Positions 7,175-15,829 of a DNA stretch of 27,654 nucleotides are shown here, in pieces. Numbering within the stretch: position 1 is the first letter of the stretch; each line of letters opens with the position of its first letter. The stretch is from positions 1-27,654 of the forward strand of contig CAMCFT010000036.1 in the NCBI GenBank assembly GCA_945874225.1, written 5' to 3'. A program made the translations under genes and the position numbers. Source of the DNA: Flavobacterium psychrophilum. GTDB taxonomy: Bacteria > Bacteroidota > Bacteroidia > Flavobacteriales > Flavobacteriaceae. A model generated the notes under the pieces. That model had not been told where the DNA came from and ran no database searches. It saw only the letters and a program-made list of their open reading frames with translations.

Positions 7175-8641
7175 ATGAGTTTGATTTTAAGAGAAATAAT
7201 ATACAAAGTAGCTATCGAAGCCGTGAAAGGTTCGACGGATATTGTTATCAATAAAATGGAATTTGATTCCAGAAAAATTGAAGCAAATGACGTTTTTGTG
7301 GCTATTCGTGGTACGATTTCAGATGGTCACGATTTTATTGAAACTGCCATTTGGAATGGCGCTATTGCAGTTGTTTGTGACACTCTACCCGAAACTATTA
7401 CAAAAGGAATCACATATATTCAGGTAAAAGACACCAACAAAGCCTTGGCTTATATGGCCGCCAATTATTTTGGAAATCCATCTCAAAAATTAAAATTGGT
7501 TGGTATTACCGGAACAAATGGCAAAACCACAATTGCTTCTTTATTGTACCAACTATTCAAAAAAGCGGGTTTCAAAGTGGGACTATTATCGACTGTGAAA
7601 ATTATGGTGGATGATATAGAATACAAAGCCACGCATACCACGCCAGATTCAATTACGATAAATCATTATCTAAAAGAAATGGTTGAAACCGGTGTTGAAT
7701 ACTGTTTTATGGAAGTGAGTTCTCACGGAATTCATCAGGAACGCACAGAAGCATTACATTTTGTTGGCGGAATTTTCACCAATTTATCACACGATCATTT
7801 AGATTATCATCCCACTTTTGCTGAATATCGAGACGTTAAAAAATCGTTTTTCGACAATTTACCAAAAACCGCTTTTGCCTTATCGAATATCGATGATAAA
7901 AATGGTCAAGTGATGTTGCAAAATACGGTTGCCAAAAAGCTGACGTATGCTTTAAAATCCTACGCTGATTATAAAGCACAAATCCTCGAAAATCAGTTAT
8001 CAGGACTGTTGTTGAAAATAAATGGAAATGAAGTTTGGGTAAAACTCATAGGTACTTTTAATGCCTATAATTTATTGGCAATTTATGGAACGGCCATTCA
8101 ATTAGGAATGGAAAGTCTGGAAGTACTTCGATTATTATCTGATTTGGAAAGTGTTTCAGGACGTTTCCAATTTATTGTTTCCAATTCGAATATTACCGCA
8201 ATAGTAGATTATGCTCACACGCCAGACGCATTGGAAAATGTGCTGAAAACCATCAATGACATTCGTACTAAAAACGAGCAATTGATAACCGTTGTAGGTT
8301 GTGGTGGCAATAGAGACAAAGCCAAACGGCCAATTATGGCAGGCATTGCCTCTGAACTTAGTGATAAAGTTATCCTGACTTCTGATAACCCAAGAAATGA
8401 AGACCCAGAAGTTATTATCAATGAAATGGAACAAGGGGTAGCACCTCAAAATTATAAAAAATCACTGTCAATTACCGATAGGAAACAAGCCATAAAAACG
8501 GCTTGCCAATTGGCTCAGCCCAACGATATTATCCTGATTGCAGGAAAAGGACACGAAACTTATCAGGAAATTCACGGTATTCGCCACGATTTTGATGATA
8601 TGAAAATCGTAAAAGAATTACTAAACCAACTCAATAAATAG
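7175..8641 (+). CDS. murE: UDP-MurNAc-L-Ala-D-Glu:meso-diaminopimelate ligase MurE
   Basis: The 488-aa cytoplasmic Mur ligase adds the third stem-peptide residue in an ATP-dependent step. The ATP-binding GITGTNGKTT lies at 110-119, and the Mur ligase central and C-terminal domains follow. The DNPR motif (404-407, in TSDNPRNEDP) is the known marker for meso-diaminopimelate rather than lysine, so the organism should have A1-gamma type peptidoglycan. Length is normal. mraY starts six bases after the stop. Confidence 0.96.
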   Translation: MSLILREIIYKVAIEAVKGSTDIVINKMEFDSRKIEANDVFVAIRGTISDGHDFIETAIWNGAIAVVCDTLPETITKGITYIQVKDTNKALAYMAANYFGNPSQKLKLVGITGTNGKTTIASLLYQLFKKAGFKVGLLSTVKIMVDDIEYKATHTTPDSITINHYLKEMVETGVEYCFMEVSSHGIHQERTEALHFVGGIFTNLSHDHLDYHPTFAEYRDVKKSFFDNLPKTAFALSNIDDKNGQVMLQNTVAKKLTYALKSYADYKAQILENQLSGLLLKINGNEVWVKLIGTFNAYNLLAIYGTAIQLGMESLEVLRLLSDLESVSGRFQFIVSNSNITAIVDYAHTPDALENVLKTINDIRTKNEQLITVVGCGGNRDKAKRPIMAGIASELSDKVILTSDNPRNEDPEVIINEMEQGVAPQNYKKSLSITDRKQAIKTACQLAQPNDIILIAGKGHETYQEIHGIRHDFDDMKIVKELLNQLNK

Positions 8642-8647
8642 AAATTT

Positions 8648-9877
8648 ATGTTATACTACTTATTTGAATATTTAGACAAATCAATGGACATTCCTGGAGC
8701 AGGAGTTTTTCAATACATTACTTTCAGATCAGCATTGGCATTTTTGCTATCCTTGCTTTTATCCACTATTTATGGTAAAAGAATAGTCAGTTTTTTGCGA
8801 AATCAACAAATTGGCGAAACTGTCCGTGAATTAGGGTTGGCAGGTCAAAACGAGAAAGCTGGAACTCCAACAATGGGTGGATTGATTATCATATTTGCGA
8901 CATTGATTCCGGTGTTGCTTTTTGCCAAATTGCATAATATTTATATTGTCTTGTTAATTGTAACCACCTTATGGATGGGAACAATTGGGTTTATTGACGA
9001 TTACATCAAAATTTTCAAAAAAGATAAACAAGGATTAAAAGGGATATTCAAGGTTTTTGGCCAAGTGGGGTTGGGTTTAATAGTAGGTTCGGTTCTGTAT
9101 TTTAATCCTGATGTAACCATTAGAACTGATGTAGCTAAAAGTGATATTTTTAAGGTGACTACAGAAAATGTTATTAAACAAGCACCTGTTTACGAAAAAT
9201 CGACAGCAACAACAATTCCTTTCTTTAAAAACAATCAATTTGACTATGCCGAAGTTTTAGCTTGGACGGGCGAAGGTTATGAAAAGTGGGCTTGGTTGAT
9301 TTTTATTCCAATGGTAATTTTTATTATCACGGCAGTTTCTAATGGAGCTAATTTAACAGATGGAATCGATGGACTGGCTGCAGGAACTTCTGCAGTTTCT
9401 GTCCTAGCATTGGGGATTTTTACTTTCGTTTCCGGAAATATTATTTTCTCTAATTATTTGAATATTATGTACATCCCCTATTCGGGAGAGATGACCGTTT
9501 TTATTGCTGCCTTTGTGGGAGCATTGATTGGATTTCTTTGGTATAACTCCTATCCGGCAACAGTATTTATGGGTGATACCGGAAGTTTAACTATTGGCGG
9601 AGTCATTGCTGTTCTTGCGATTGCCGTTCGGAAAGAACTTCTAATTCCACTATTATGCGGAATATTTTTGGTTGAAAATTTCTCCGTGGTTTTACAGGTT
9701 GCTTATTTCAAATACACCAAAAAACGGTTTGGCGAAGGGCGAAGAATATTTCTGATGGCGCCTTTGCATCATCATTATCAAAAGAAAGGCTATCACGAAA
9801 GTAAAATTGTAACTCGATTTTGGATTGTTGCCATAATGTTGGCCATATTATCAATTGTGACACTAAAACTTCGGTAA
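8648..9877 (+). CDS. mraY: Phospho-MurNAc-pentapeptide transferase MraY
   Basis: This 409-aa polytopic membrane enzyme transfers phospho-MurNAc-pentapeptide to undecaprenyl phosphate to give lipid I. Key motifs are GTPTMGG (72-78), the IDDYIK Asp pair (117-122), [18 protein letters not shown] and the C-terminal HHHYQKKGY. Compared with the roughly 320-360 residues usual in many bacteria it has extra sequence after the second motif (about 155-210), the longer form familiar in Bacteroidota. It follows murE closely and is cotranscribed with it. Confidence 0.96.
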   Translation: MLYYLFEYLDKSMDIPGAGVFQYITFRSALAFLLSLLLSTIYGKRIVSFLRNQQIGETVRELGLAGQNEKAGTPTMGGLIIIFATLIPVLLFAKLHNIYIVLLIVTTLWMGTIGFIDDYIKIFKKDKQGLKGIFKVFGQVGLGLIVGSVLYFNPDVTIRTDVAKSDIFKVTTENVIKQAPVYEKSTATTIPFFKNNQFDYAEVLAWTGEGYEKWAWLIFIPMVIFIITAVSNGANLTDGIDGLAAGTSAVSVLALGIFTFVSGNIIFSNYLNIMYIPYSGEMTVFIAAFVGALIGFLWYNSYPATVFMGDTGSLTIGGVIAVLAIAVRKELLIPLLCGIFLVENFSVVLQVAYFKYTKKRFGEGRRIFLMAPLHHHYQKKGYHESKIVTRFWIVAIMLAILSIVTLKLR

Positions 9878-9913
9878 ATTAAAAATTAAAAATTAAAAAT
9901 TACGAATTAAAAT
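9878..9913 (+). repeat. AT-rich tandem repeat left of the four-helix-bundle gene
   Basis: At least three ATTAAAA heptamers follow the mraY stop, then a degenerate ACGAATTAAAATTT. The same sequence in inverse orientation lies at 10305-10335 on the other side of the small gene. Confidence 0.7.
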
Positions 9914-9921
9914 TTCTCGAA

Positions 9922-10278
9922 ATGAAAGAAAATATTATTCAACAAAATTCATTTCAGTTTGCTGTTAGAATAATTAATTTATATAAATATTTATCGACCA
10001 AAAAGAAGGAATTTGTCCTGAGTAAACAAATTTTGAGAAGTGGAACATCAATCGGATCAAATATAGAAGAGTCAATCGGTGGGCGTTCTGACAAAGAATT
10101 TTTATTCAAACTAGAGATTTCATACAAGGAAGCAAGAGAGACAATTTATTGGTTAAAATTATTAAAAGCAACAGATTATATTTCAGTTAATGAGTTTGAA
10201 AGTATTAGTGTTGAGGCTGAAGAAATTTGTAAAATATTGGCGAAAATTATAATAACCTTAAAAGGTAAAAATAATTAA
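9922..10278 (+). CDS. Four-helix-bundle protein (23S rRNA intervening-sequence family)
   Basis: The 118-aa protein carries the family hallmark LRSGTSIGSNIEE (about 35-47) and a helical pattern throughout, matching the S23/IVP four-helix-bundle family (PF05635, TIGR02436). Members were first noted in intervening sequences of 23S rRNA and are related in fold to the accessory Avd protein of diversity-generating retroelements, but their function is unknown. It interrupts the otherwise standard mraY-murD order and is bounded by inverted AT-rich repeats, which suggests insertion into the dcw cluster. It has no visible link to cell-wall synthesis. Confidence 0.88.
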   Translation: MKENIIQQNSFQFAVRIINLYKYLSTKKKEFVLSKQILRSGTSIGSNIEESIGGRSDKEFLFKLEISYKEARETIYWLKLLKATDYISVNEFESISVEAEEICKILAKIIITLKGKNN

Positions 10279-10304
10279 AAATTAAAAGTATGTATTTCAA
10301 CCTG

Positions 10305-10335
10305 ATTTTTAATTTTTAATTCTAAATTTTTAATT
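10305..10335 (+). repeat. AT-rich repeat right of the four-helix-bundle gene (inverted)
   Basis: TTTTTAATTTTTAATTCTAA and the following TTTTTAATTC are, reading the other strand, a match to the ATTAAAA tract at 9878-9913. The two tracts could mark insertion boundaries or a hairpin enclosing the gene. Confidence 0.65.
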
Positions 10336-10340
10336 CAAAA

Positions 10341-11678
10341 ATGGAAAGACTAGTAATCCTTGGTGGTGGCGAAAGCGGTGTAGGGACTGCAATTCTTGGC
10401 AAGAAAAAAGGATATGATGTTTTTGTGTCCGATTATGGGAAAATAAAGGAAAATTACAAAGAAGTTCTTATCATTAATGGCATTGCCTGGGAGGAAGAAA
10501 CCCATACAGAAACCCTGATTTTGAATGCCGATGTGGTGATGAAAAGTCCGGGAATTCCTGAAAAATCACCAATAGTAAAAAAATTGGTTGAAAAAGGAAT
10601 CCCAGTGATTTCGGAAATTGAATTTGCAGCACCATTTACAAAAGCAATCACGATAGGAATTACTGGAAGTAACGGAAAAACAACAACAACAATGTTAACC
10701 CATCATTTGCTAAAATCAGCAGGATTGAATGTAGGATTGGGAGGCAATATCGGAAAGAGTTTTGCCTGGCAGGTTGCAGATGATAAATACGATAGTTATG
10801 TGCTGGAATTGAGTAGTTTTCAGTTGGACGGAATTATAGATTACAAGCCACACATTGCCATCATTACAAATATAAGTCCAGATCATTTAGACCGATACGA
10901 TTACAAATATGAAAATTATATTGCTTCGAAATTTAGAATAACAATGAACCAAACCGAGGAAGATTTTCTCATTTATGATGCAGATGACGAAGCAATTGCA
11001 GAATGGTTCAAACACAATAAAACTAAAGCCCAATTAATTCCTTTTTCCTTGGAAAAAACATTCGAAAAAGGAGCATTTATAAAAGACAAAAATATGGAAG
11101 TAAACATCATCAACGAAGAAGAATTCACAATGGAGACTGAGACTATGGCGCTTGAAGGAAAGCACAATATGAAAAATGCAATGGCAGCGACTTCTGTAGC
11201 AAAATTGATGAAAATTAGAAATGCGACAATCAGAGAAAGTTTGTCCAATTTTCAAGGAGTGGAACACCGCCTAGAGAAAGTACTGAAAATCCAAAACGTA
11301 CAATACATTAACGATTCAAAAGCAACAAATGTAAACGCTACTTTTTTTGCTTTGGACAGTATGAATACACCAACGGTTTGGATTGTGGGTGGTGTTGATA
11401 AAGGAAACGATTACAATGAGTTGATGTCTTTGGTTCGCGAAAAAGTAAAAGCTATCATCTGTCTGGGTGTCGATAATAAAAAAATCATCGATGTTTTTGG
11501 GAATGTAGTTGATATTATGATTGAAGTTAATACTATGGAAGATGCCGTAAAAATGGCACAACGTTTAACCGAAAAAGGAGATACGGTTTTATTGTCACCA
11601 GCTTGCGCCAGTTTCGATTTATTCGAAAATTATGAAGACAGAGGAAATCAATTTAAACAAGCAGTTAAGAACTTGTAA
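10341..11678 (+). CDS. murD: UDP-MurNAc-L-alanine:D-glutamate ligase MurD
   Basis: The 445-aa cytoplasmic ligase adds D-Glu to UDP-MurNAc-L-Ala. An N-terminal Rossmann-like UDP-binding domain (LVILGGGESGVGTAIL at the start) is followed by the ATP-binding GITGSNGKTTTT (about 104-115), LELSSFQLD, the ISPDHLDRY segment and the C-terminal SPACASFDLFENYEDRGNQF signature typical of MurD. Length is normal. Spacing to its neighbours is looser than elsewhere in the cluster (62 bp upstream, 100 bp downstream) because of repeats. Confidence 0.96.
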   Translation: MERLVILGGGESGVGTAILGKKKGYDVFVSDYGKIKENYKEVLIINGIAWEEETHTETLILNADVVMKSPGIPEKSPIVKKLVEKGIPVISEIEFAAPFTKAITIGITGSNGKTTTTMLTHHLLKSAGLNVGLGGNIGKSFAWQVADDKYDSYVLELSSFQLDGIIDYKPHIAIITNISPDHLDRYDYKYENYIASKFRITMNQTEEDFLIYDADDEAIAEWFKHNKTKAQLIPFSLEKTFEKGAFIKDKNMEVNIINEEEFTMETETMALEGKHNMKNAMAATSVAKLMKIRNATIRESLSNFQGVEHRLEKVLKIQNVQYINDSKATNVNATFFALDSMNTPTVWIVGGVDKGNDYNELMSLVREKVKAIICLGVDNKKIIDVFGNVVDIMIEVNTMEDAVKMAQRLTEKGDTVLLSPACASFDLFENYEDRGNQFKQAVKNL

Positions 11679-11689
11679 ATATATCAGAA

Positions 11690-11776
11690 TTTACGATTTT
11701 CGATTTGTGTTGGAGAATTAAATCTTTAAAAAGCATTTTCAAATATCGTATTTCAAATATCGTAAATCGTATATTA
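11690..11776 (+). repeat. AT-rich dispersed repeat with imperfect inverted arms between murD and ftsW
   Basis: ATTTACGATTTTCGATTTG near the left and CAAATATCGTAAATCGTATA near the right are imperfect reverse complements. A short direct duplication, CAAATATCGTA, also occurs. I recall such sequences scattered between genes in this phylum. No promoter or gene is clear. Confidence 0.5.
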
Positions 11777-11778
11777 AA

Positions 11779-13101
11779 ATGAAAGAACTAGTAAACAATT
11801 TAAAAGGAGATAGAGTAATATGGTCATTCGTGGCTTTATTAGCACTGTTTTCGTTTATGCCTGTTTTTAGTGCGAGTAGTAATTTGGCTTATATTGGTCA
11901 CGGAACAGGAAATACGATTAGCTATTTGTTAAAGCATTTGGCTCATATTTTCATTGGGTTCATTATTATTTATTGGGTTCATAAAGTGCCATTTCATTAT
12001 TATAGAGGAATTTCTAAGATAGCTTTACCAATTGTTTGGCTACTATTAGGTTACACAATGATAAAAGGAACTGTTATCGCTGGAGCCAATGCCAGTCGAT
12101 GGATACAAATACCATTTATTGGAATATCATTTCAGACATCAACATTTGCGTCTATTGTTTTGTTTGTTTTTACAGCAAGATATTTAGCAAAAAAACGAGA
12201 AGAGGAAATTAGTTTTAAAGATTCACTTATAGAACTTTGGCTTCCTATTTTTGTAACCTTAGGATTTATTTTGCCTTCGAATTTCTCTACTGCCGCATTG
12301 ATATTTTCGATGGTTTTGATGTTGACTTTCGTGGGTAAATATCCTTTAAAATATATTGGTTTTATAATTGGAATGGGAATTATTGGTTTAGCTTTTTTTG
12401 TATTAATTGCTAAAGCTTTTCCTGATGCATTTAAAAATCGTGTGCATACTTGGGAAAGCCGCATGGAAAATTTTATAAGCGATAAACCCGGTGAAGATGA
12501 TTACCAAATAGAAAAAGCAAAAATCGCAATTGCCTCTGGAGGAATTTACGGACTTGGTCCAGGGAAAAGTGTCCAAAAGCACTTTTTGCCACAATCTTCT
12601 TCGGATTTTATTTATGCCATTATCGTTGAAGAATGGGGATTAATTGGCGGTTTGGGAATTTTATTTTTGTATTTATTGCTGTTTTTTAGATTTGTAATTG
12701 CCGCTCATAAAGCAAATTCTTTGTTCGGAAAATTACTGGTCGTTGGACTTGGTTTTCCAATGATTTTTCAGGCGATGATTAATATGGCTGTTGCGGTTGA
12801 ACTATTGCCGGTAACCGGTCAAACGTTACCACTTATAAGTAGTGGAGGAAGTTCCATTTGGATGACGTGTATTGCTTTGGGAATCATCATCAATGTGACC
12901 AAAAAAGAAGAAGAAATTGCTCAGGAAATAAGCGATAAAGCTAGAAGAGAAGCTGCGTTACAAAAACTTATTGACAAGCAATTAGAAGCGGAAAATGAAG
13001 CTGAAAATGAAGCTAAAAGTGAAGCTAAAAGTGAAGCCGAAGAAAATTATTCTATACAAGATAATGCGGGCAATCCAATGAATGCTGTTTTGAATAAATA
13101 A
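11779..13101 (+). CDS. ftsW: Septal peptidoglycan polymerase FtsW (SEDS family)
   Basis: The 440-aa polytopic membrane protein is the lipid II glycosyltransferase partner of FtsI. SEDS signatures are present: ANASRWIQIPFIGISFQTS in the N-terminal half, then AIASGGIYGLGPGKS, DFIYAIIVEEWG and LPVTGQTLPLISSGGSS. The cytoplasmic tail beyond about residue 380 is charged and contains an Ala/Glu-rich repeat (EAENEAENEAKSEAKSEAEE) encoded by a 12-bp tandem repeat (12991-13038). The tail is a likely variable region outside the catalytic core. Confidence 0.95.
   Translation: MKELVNNLKGDRVIWSFVALLALFSFMPVFSASSNLAYIGHGTGNTISYLLKHLAHIFIGFIIIYWVHKVPFHYYRGISKIALPIVWLLLGYTMIKGTVIAGANASRWIQIPFIGISFQTSTFASIVLFVFTARYLAKKREEEISFKDSLIELWLPIFVTLGFILPSNFSTAALIFSMVLMLTFVGKYPLKYIGFIIGMGIIGLAFFVLIAKAFPDAFKNRVHTWESRMENFISDKPGEDDYQIEKAKIAIASGGIYGLGPGKSVQKHFLPQSSSDFIYAIIVEEWGLIGGLGILFLYLLLFFRFVIAAHKANSLFGKLLVVGLGFPMIFQAMINMAVAVELLPVTGQTLPLISSGGSSIWMTCIALGIIINVTKKEEEIAQEISDKARREAALQKLIDKQLEAENEAENEAKSEAKSEAEENYSIQDNAGNPMNAVLNK
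12991..13038 (+). repeat. Four 12-bp tandem repeats in the ftsW tail
   Basis: Two copies of GAAAATGAAGCT are followed by two of AAAAGTGAAGCT/C. The unit keeps frame and encodes E-N-E-A or K-S-E-A, so copy-number change by slippage would lengthen or shorten the tail without frameshift. Confidence 0.85.
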
Positions 13102-13113
13102 TTCATCGAAAAA

Positions 13114-14241
13114 ATGGAAAAATTAAAATTCATATTAAGTGGAGGCGGAACAGGAGGACATATCTATCCTGCGGTTGCTATTGCCAATGAATTGAAATCT
13201 CGTTTCCCTGATGCCGAATTTCTTTTTGTGGGTGCCAAAGATAAAATGGAAATGCAAAAAGTTCCTCAAGCAGGTTATAATATAGAAGGTCTTTGGATTT
13301 CTGGTTTACAACGAAAATTGACCATACAAAACGCCATGTTTCCATTTAAATTAATCGATAGTTTATGGAAATCTCGAAAAATAATTAAGCAGTTTAAGCC
13401 AAACGTTGTTATCGGAACCGGAGGTTTTGCTTCTGGTCCATTATTGCAAATGGCAAATATGTTGAATATTCCAACGGTGATTCAGGAACAAAATTCCTAT
13501 CCGGGAATAACCAATAAATTATTGAGCAAAAAAGCGAATAAAATTTGTGTTGCCTATGAAAATCTAGAAAAGTTTTTTCCAAAAGAAAAAATGATTTTGA
13601 CAGGAAATCCAGTGCGTCAGGATTTGATTGACATCGAAAGTAAAAGGGCAGAGGCAATACAATATTTTAATTTGGATGCCAATAAAAAAACATTGTTGGT
13701 TCTTGGCGGAAGCCTTGGAGCAAGAAGAGTCAACCAATTAATAGAAAAAGAATTGGATGTTATTCTTTCACAAGATGTTCAGGTTATCTGGCAATGCGGG
13801 AAATTATATTTTGAAGATTACAAGAAATACAATAGCCCCCTAGCCCCCGAAGGGGGAATTAGCAACGGCAATAGAATAAAAAATGTTCAGGTTTTAGCGT
13901 TTATTGACAGAATGGATTTGGTTTATGCAGCTGCAGATATTGTGATTTCAAGAGCTGGAGCATCATCGGTTTCGGAATTGTGTATTGTGGGGAAACCAGT
14001 GATTTTCATTCCTTCTCCAAATGTCGCTGAAGATCATCAAACGAAAAACGCAAAATCAATAGTCGATAAAAAAGGAGCAATAATGCTTAGGGAATCGGAG
14101 TTGGATTCTCAATTCAGTCTTGTTTTTGAAGCCTTGTTGAAAGACCAGGGAAAACAAGATCAGTTGAGTAAAAACATTAAGCATTTGGCTTTGCCAAACG
14201 CCACAAAACAAATAGTGGACGAAATTTTAAAATTGGTCTAA
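13114..14241 (+). CDS. murG: Lipid II synthase MurG (with an in-frame repeat insertion)
   Basis: The 375-aa GT-B glycosyltransferase adds GlcNAc to lipid I on the inner face of the membrane. The G loop [11 protein letters not shown] (10-20), the second Gly-rich loop [12 protein letters not shown] (about 198-209), and the donor-site [11 protein letters not shown] and AEDHQTKNA segments are intact. Residues 241-249 (SPLAPEGGI) are encoded by a copy of the dispersed GC-rich repeat and lie between two predicted C-domain elements, after [15 protein letters not shown]. The core motifs on both sides remain in frame, so the enzyme should be active. The stop overlaps a 10-bp inverted repeat. Confidence 0.95.
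   Translation: MEKLKFILSGGGTGGHIYPAVAIANELKSRFPDAEFLFVGAKDKMEMQKVPQAGYNIEGLWISGLQRKLTIQNAMFPFKLIDSLWKSRKIIKQFKPNVVIGTGGFASGPLLQMANMLNIPTVIQEQNSYPGITNKLLSKKANKICVAYENLEKFFPKEKMILTGNPVRQDLIDIESKRAEAIQYFNLDANKKTLLVLGGSLGARRVNQLIEKELDVILSQDVQVIWQCGKLYFEDYKKYNSPLAPEGGISNGNRIKNVQVLAFIDRMDLVYAAADIVISRAGASSVSELCIVGKPVIFIPSPNVAEDHQTKNAKSIVDKKGAIMLRESELDSQFSLVFEALLKDQGKQDQLSKNIKHLALPNATKQIVDEILKLV
13833..13861 (+). repeat. Dispersed GC-rich repeat inside murG
   Basis: TAGCCCCCTAGCCCCCGAAG followed by GGGGAATTA is a near-identical copy of the repeat at 4673-4699. Here it is read through in a stop-free frame as about nine codons. The TAG triplets fall out of frame. Confidence 0.9.
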
Positions 14242-14401
14242 AGTCATAAAGTCAAACGACTTTAGACATTAAAACCCTGCTGCCCAAAGTCTCTGACTTT
14301 GAGTATGTGACAAGCGGTCTCTGACCGCCTTAAATTGAAAAGAGTAGAATTATTATAATGGTCAAAGACCATTCAGCACTTCCACAAAGTCAGAGACTTT
14401 G
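14236..14401. repeat. Cluster of five short hairpins between murG and murC
   Basis: Five inverted repeats follow each other: GTCTAAAGTC paired with GACTTTAGAC (14236-14267), CAAAGTC-TCT-GACTTTG (14285-14301), GCGGTC-TCT-GACCGC (14314-14328), AATGGTC-AAA-GACCATT (14358-14374) and CAAAGTC-AGA-GACTTTG (14385-14401). The last four share a GTC-NNN-GAC core with a 3-nt loop. No T-runs follow, so they do not look like terminators. They fill the 238-bp murG-murC gap with a further repeat and may be dispersed repeat units or mRNA-stabilising structures. Confidence 0.7.
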
Positions 14402-14440
14402 CGGAGCAGAAGAAGAATAACAAAAAAAATAAACAATAAA

Positions 14441-14476
14441 AGGAGACTTTGTGTCTTAGCGCCTTCGTGGCAAATA
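14441..14476 (+). repeat. Dispersed Bacteroidota intergenic repeat before murC
   Basis: GGAGACTTTGTGTCTTAGCG continues as CCTTCGTGGCAAA. I recall many close variants of this CTTTGTGTCTTNGCG sequence between genes of this phylum. It lies directly before the murC start. Confidence 0.5.
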
Positions 14477-14479
14477 AAA

Positions 14480-15829
14480 ATGAATCTAAATCAAATACAT
14501 AACGTCTATTTCATAGGCATCGGAGGAATTGGGATGAGTGCTTTGGCGCGCTATTTCAAAGCCATCGGCAAGAATGTGTCTGGTTATGACAAAACCGAAA
14601 CTGAACTTACAAAAGAACTTGGTAAACTTGGAATTAACATTCATTTTGAAGACAAGATTGATTTAATTCCTGAGGATTATTATATAGAAAACACGTTGGT
14701 AGTTATCACTCCGGCAGTTCCAAAAGCACACTCGGAATGGAATTATTTCTTGGAAAGAGATTATGAAGTGAAGAAAAGGGCCGAAGTTCTTGGAATTATT
14801 ACGAAAGATACTTTCTGTTTTGCAGTTGCTGGAACACACGGAAAAACAACTACTTCAGGAATTCTTGGACATATTTTATTCGAAAGCGGTGTTGATGTTA
14901 CAGCTTTTGTTGGTGGAATTGTCGAAAATTATAATTCGAATTTAATAGGAAACGGAAAAACGATAACTGTTGTCGAAGCTGATGAATTTGATCGTTCCTT
15001 TTTGCATTTGTATCCCAATATTGCCTGCGTGACTTCGATGGATGCAGATCATTTGGATATTTATGGTGACAAATCAGCCATCGAAGCTTCCTTTGTTGAA
15101 TTTGCAGATAAAGTTGAAGATAAAACTAAACTATTCATTACAAAAGATTTGCCAATAAAAGGAGTTACTTGTGCTGTAAATGAAGACGCTGATTTTACTG
15201 CTTTCAATATAAGAATTATAAATAGTCAATATGTTTTTGATGTGCGAACACCATCAGAAACATTGTATAATATAGAATTTGGTTTGCCAGGTAAACATAA
15301 TTTGATGAATGCACTAATGGCATTAGCAATGGCAAAAACTTTCGGCCTCCCAACCGAAGACATTGCTAGTGCCTTGCTTTCATTCAAAGGAATAAAAAGA
15401 AGATTTTCGTATCAAATCAAAACAGATAAGTTGGTTTATATTGATGATTACGCACATCATCCAACCGAAATTAATGCGGTTCATCAGGCAGTTCGAGAAT
15501 TATATCCGGACCAAAAAGTTTTGGCTATTTTTCAACCTCATTTGTTCAGTAGAACGAAAGATTTTGCCGATAATTTTGCAAAAAGTCTTGCCGCTTTTGA
15601 CGAAGTAATTTTGTTGGATATTTATCCAGCGCGCGAATTGCCAATGGAAGGAATTACCTCAAGTTGGTTGTTAGATAAAATTATTAATAATAACAAGAAA
15701 TTAGTTTCAAAACAGCAATTAATTCCTTCTATTTTAGAAAGTGATGCTACTGTAATTGTGACTATTGGAGCAGGAGATATTGGAGAATTGGTTTCATCAA
15801 TTAAAAAAGCGATAAATGAAACTATTTAA
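14480..15829 (+). CDS. murC: UDP-MurNAc:L-alanine ligase MurC
   Basis: The 449-aa cytoplasmic ligase commits UDP-MurNAc to peptide addition. The N-terminal HNVYFIGIGGIGMSALARYF nucleotide-binding segment, ATP-binding GTHGKTTT (118-125), EADEFDRSF and the YAHHPTEI motif identify MurC. I chose the ATG at 14480 (MNLNQIHNVYFIG). The frame is open back to 14399, but that extension is encoded by hairpin and dispersed repeat sequence and is not family-like. The stop overlaps ftsQ by 14 bp. Confidence 0.96.
   Translation: MNLNQIHNVYFIGIGGIGMSALARYFKAIGKNVSGYDKTETELTKELGKLGINIHFEDKIDLIPEDYYIENTLVVITPAVPKAHSEWNYFLERDYEVKKRAEVLGIITKDTFCFAVAGTHGKTTTSGILGHILFESGVDVTAFVGGIVENYNSNLIGNGKTITVVEADEFDRSFLHLYPNIACVTSMDADHLDIYGDKSAIEASFVEFADKVEDKTKLFITKDLPIKGVTCAVNEDADFTAFNIRIINSQYVFDVRTPSETLYNIEFGLPGKHNLMNALMALAMAKTFGLPTEDIASALLSFKGIKRRFSYQIKTDKLVYIDDYAHHPTEINAVHQAVRELYPDQKVLAIFQPHLFSRTKDFADNFAKSLAAFDEVILLDIYPARELPMEGITSSWLLDKIINNNKKLVSKQQLIPSILESDATVIVTIGAGDIGELVSSIKKAINETI

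Noticed and set aside
14399..14479. N-terminal extension of MurC
   Set aside because: The extra 27 codons are translated from hairpin and dispersed-repeat DNA; the family-typical start is the ATG at 14480.
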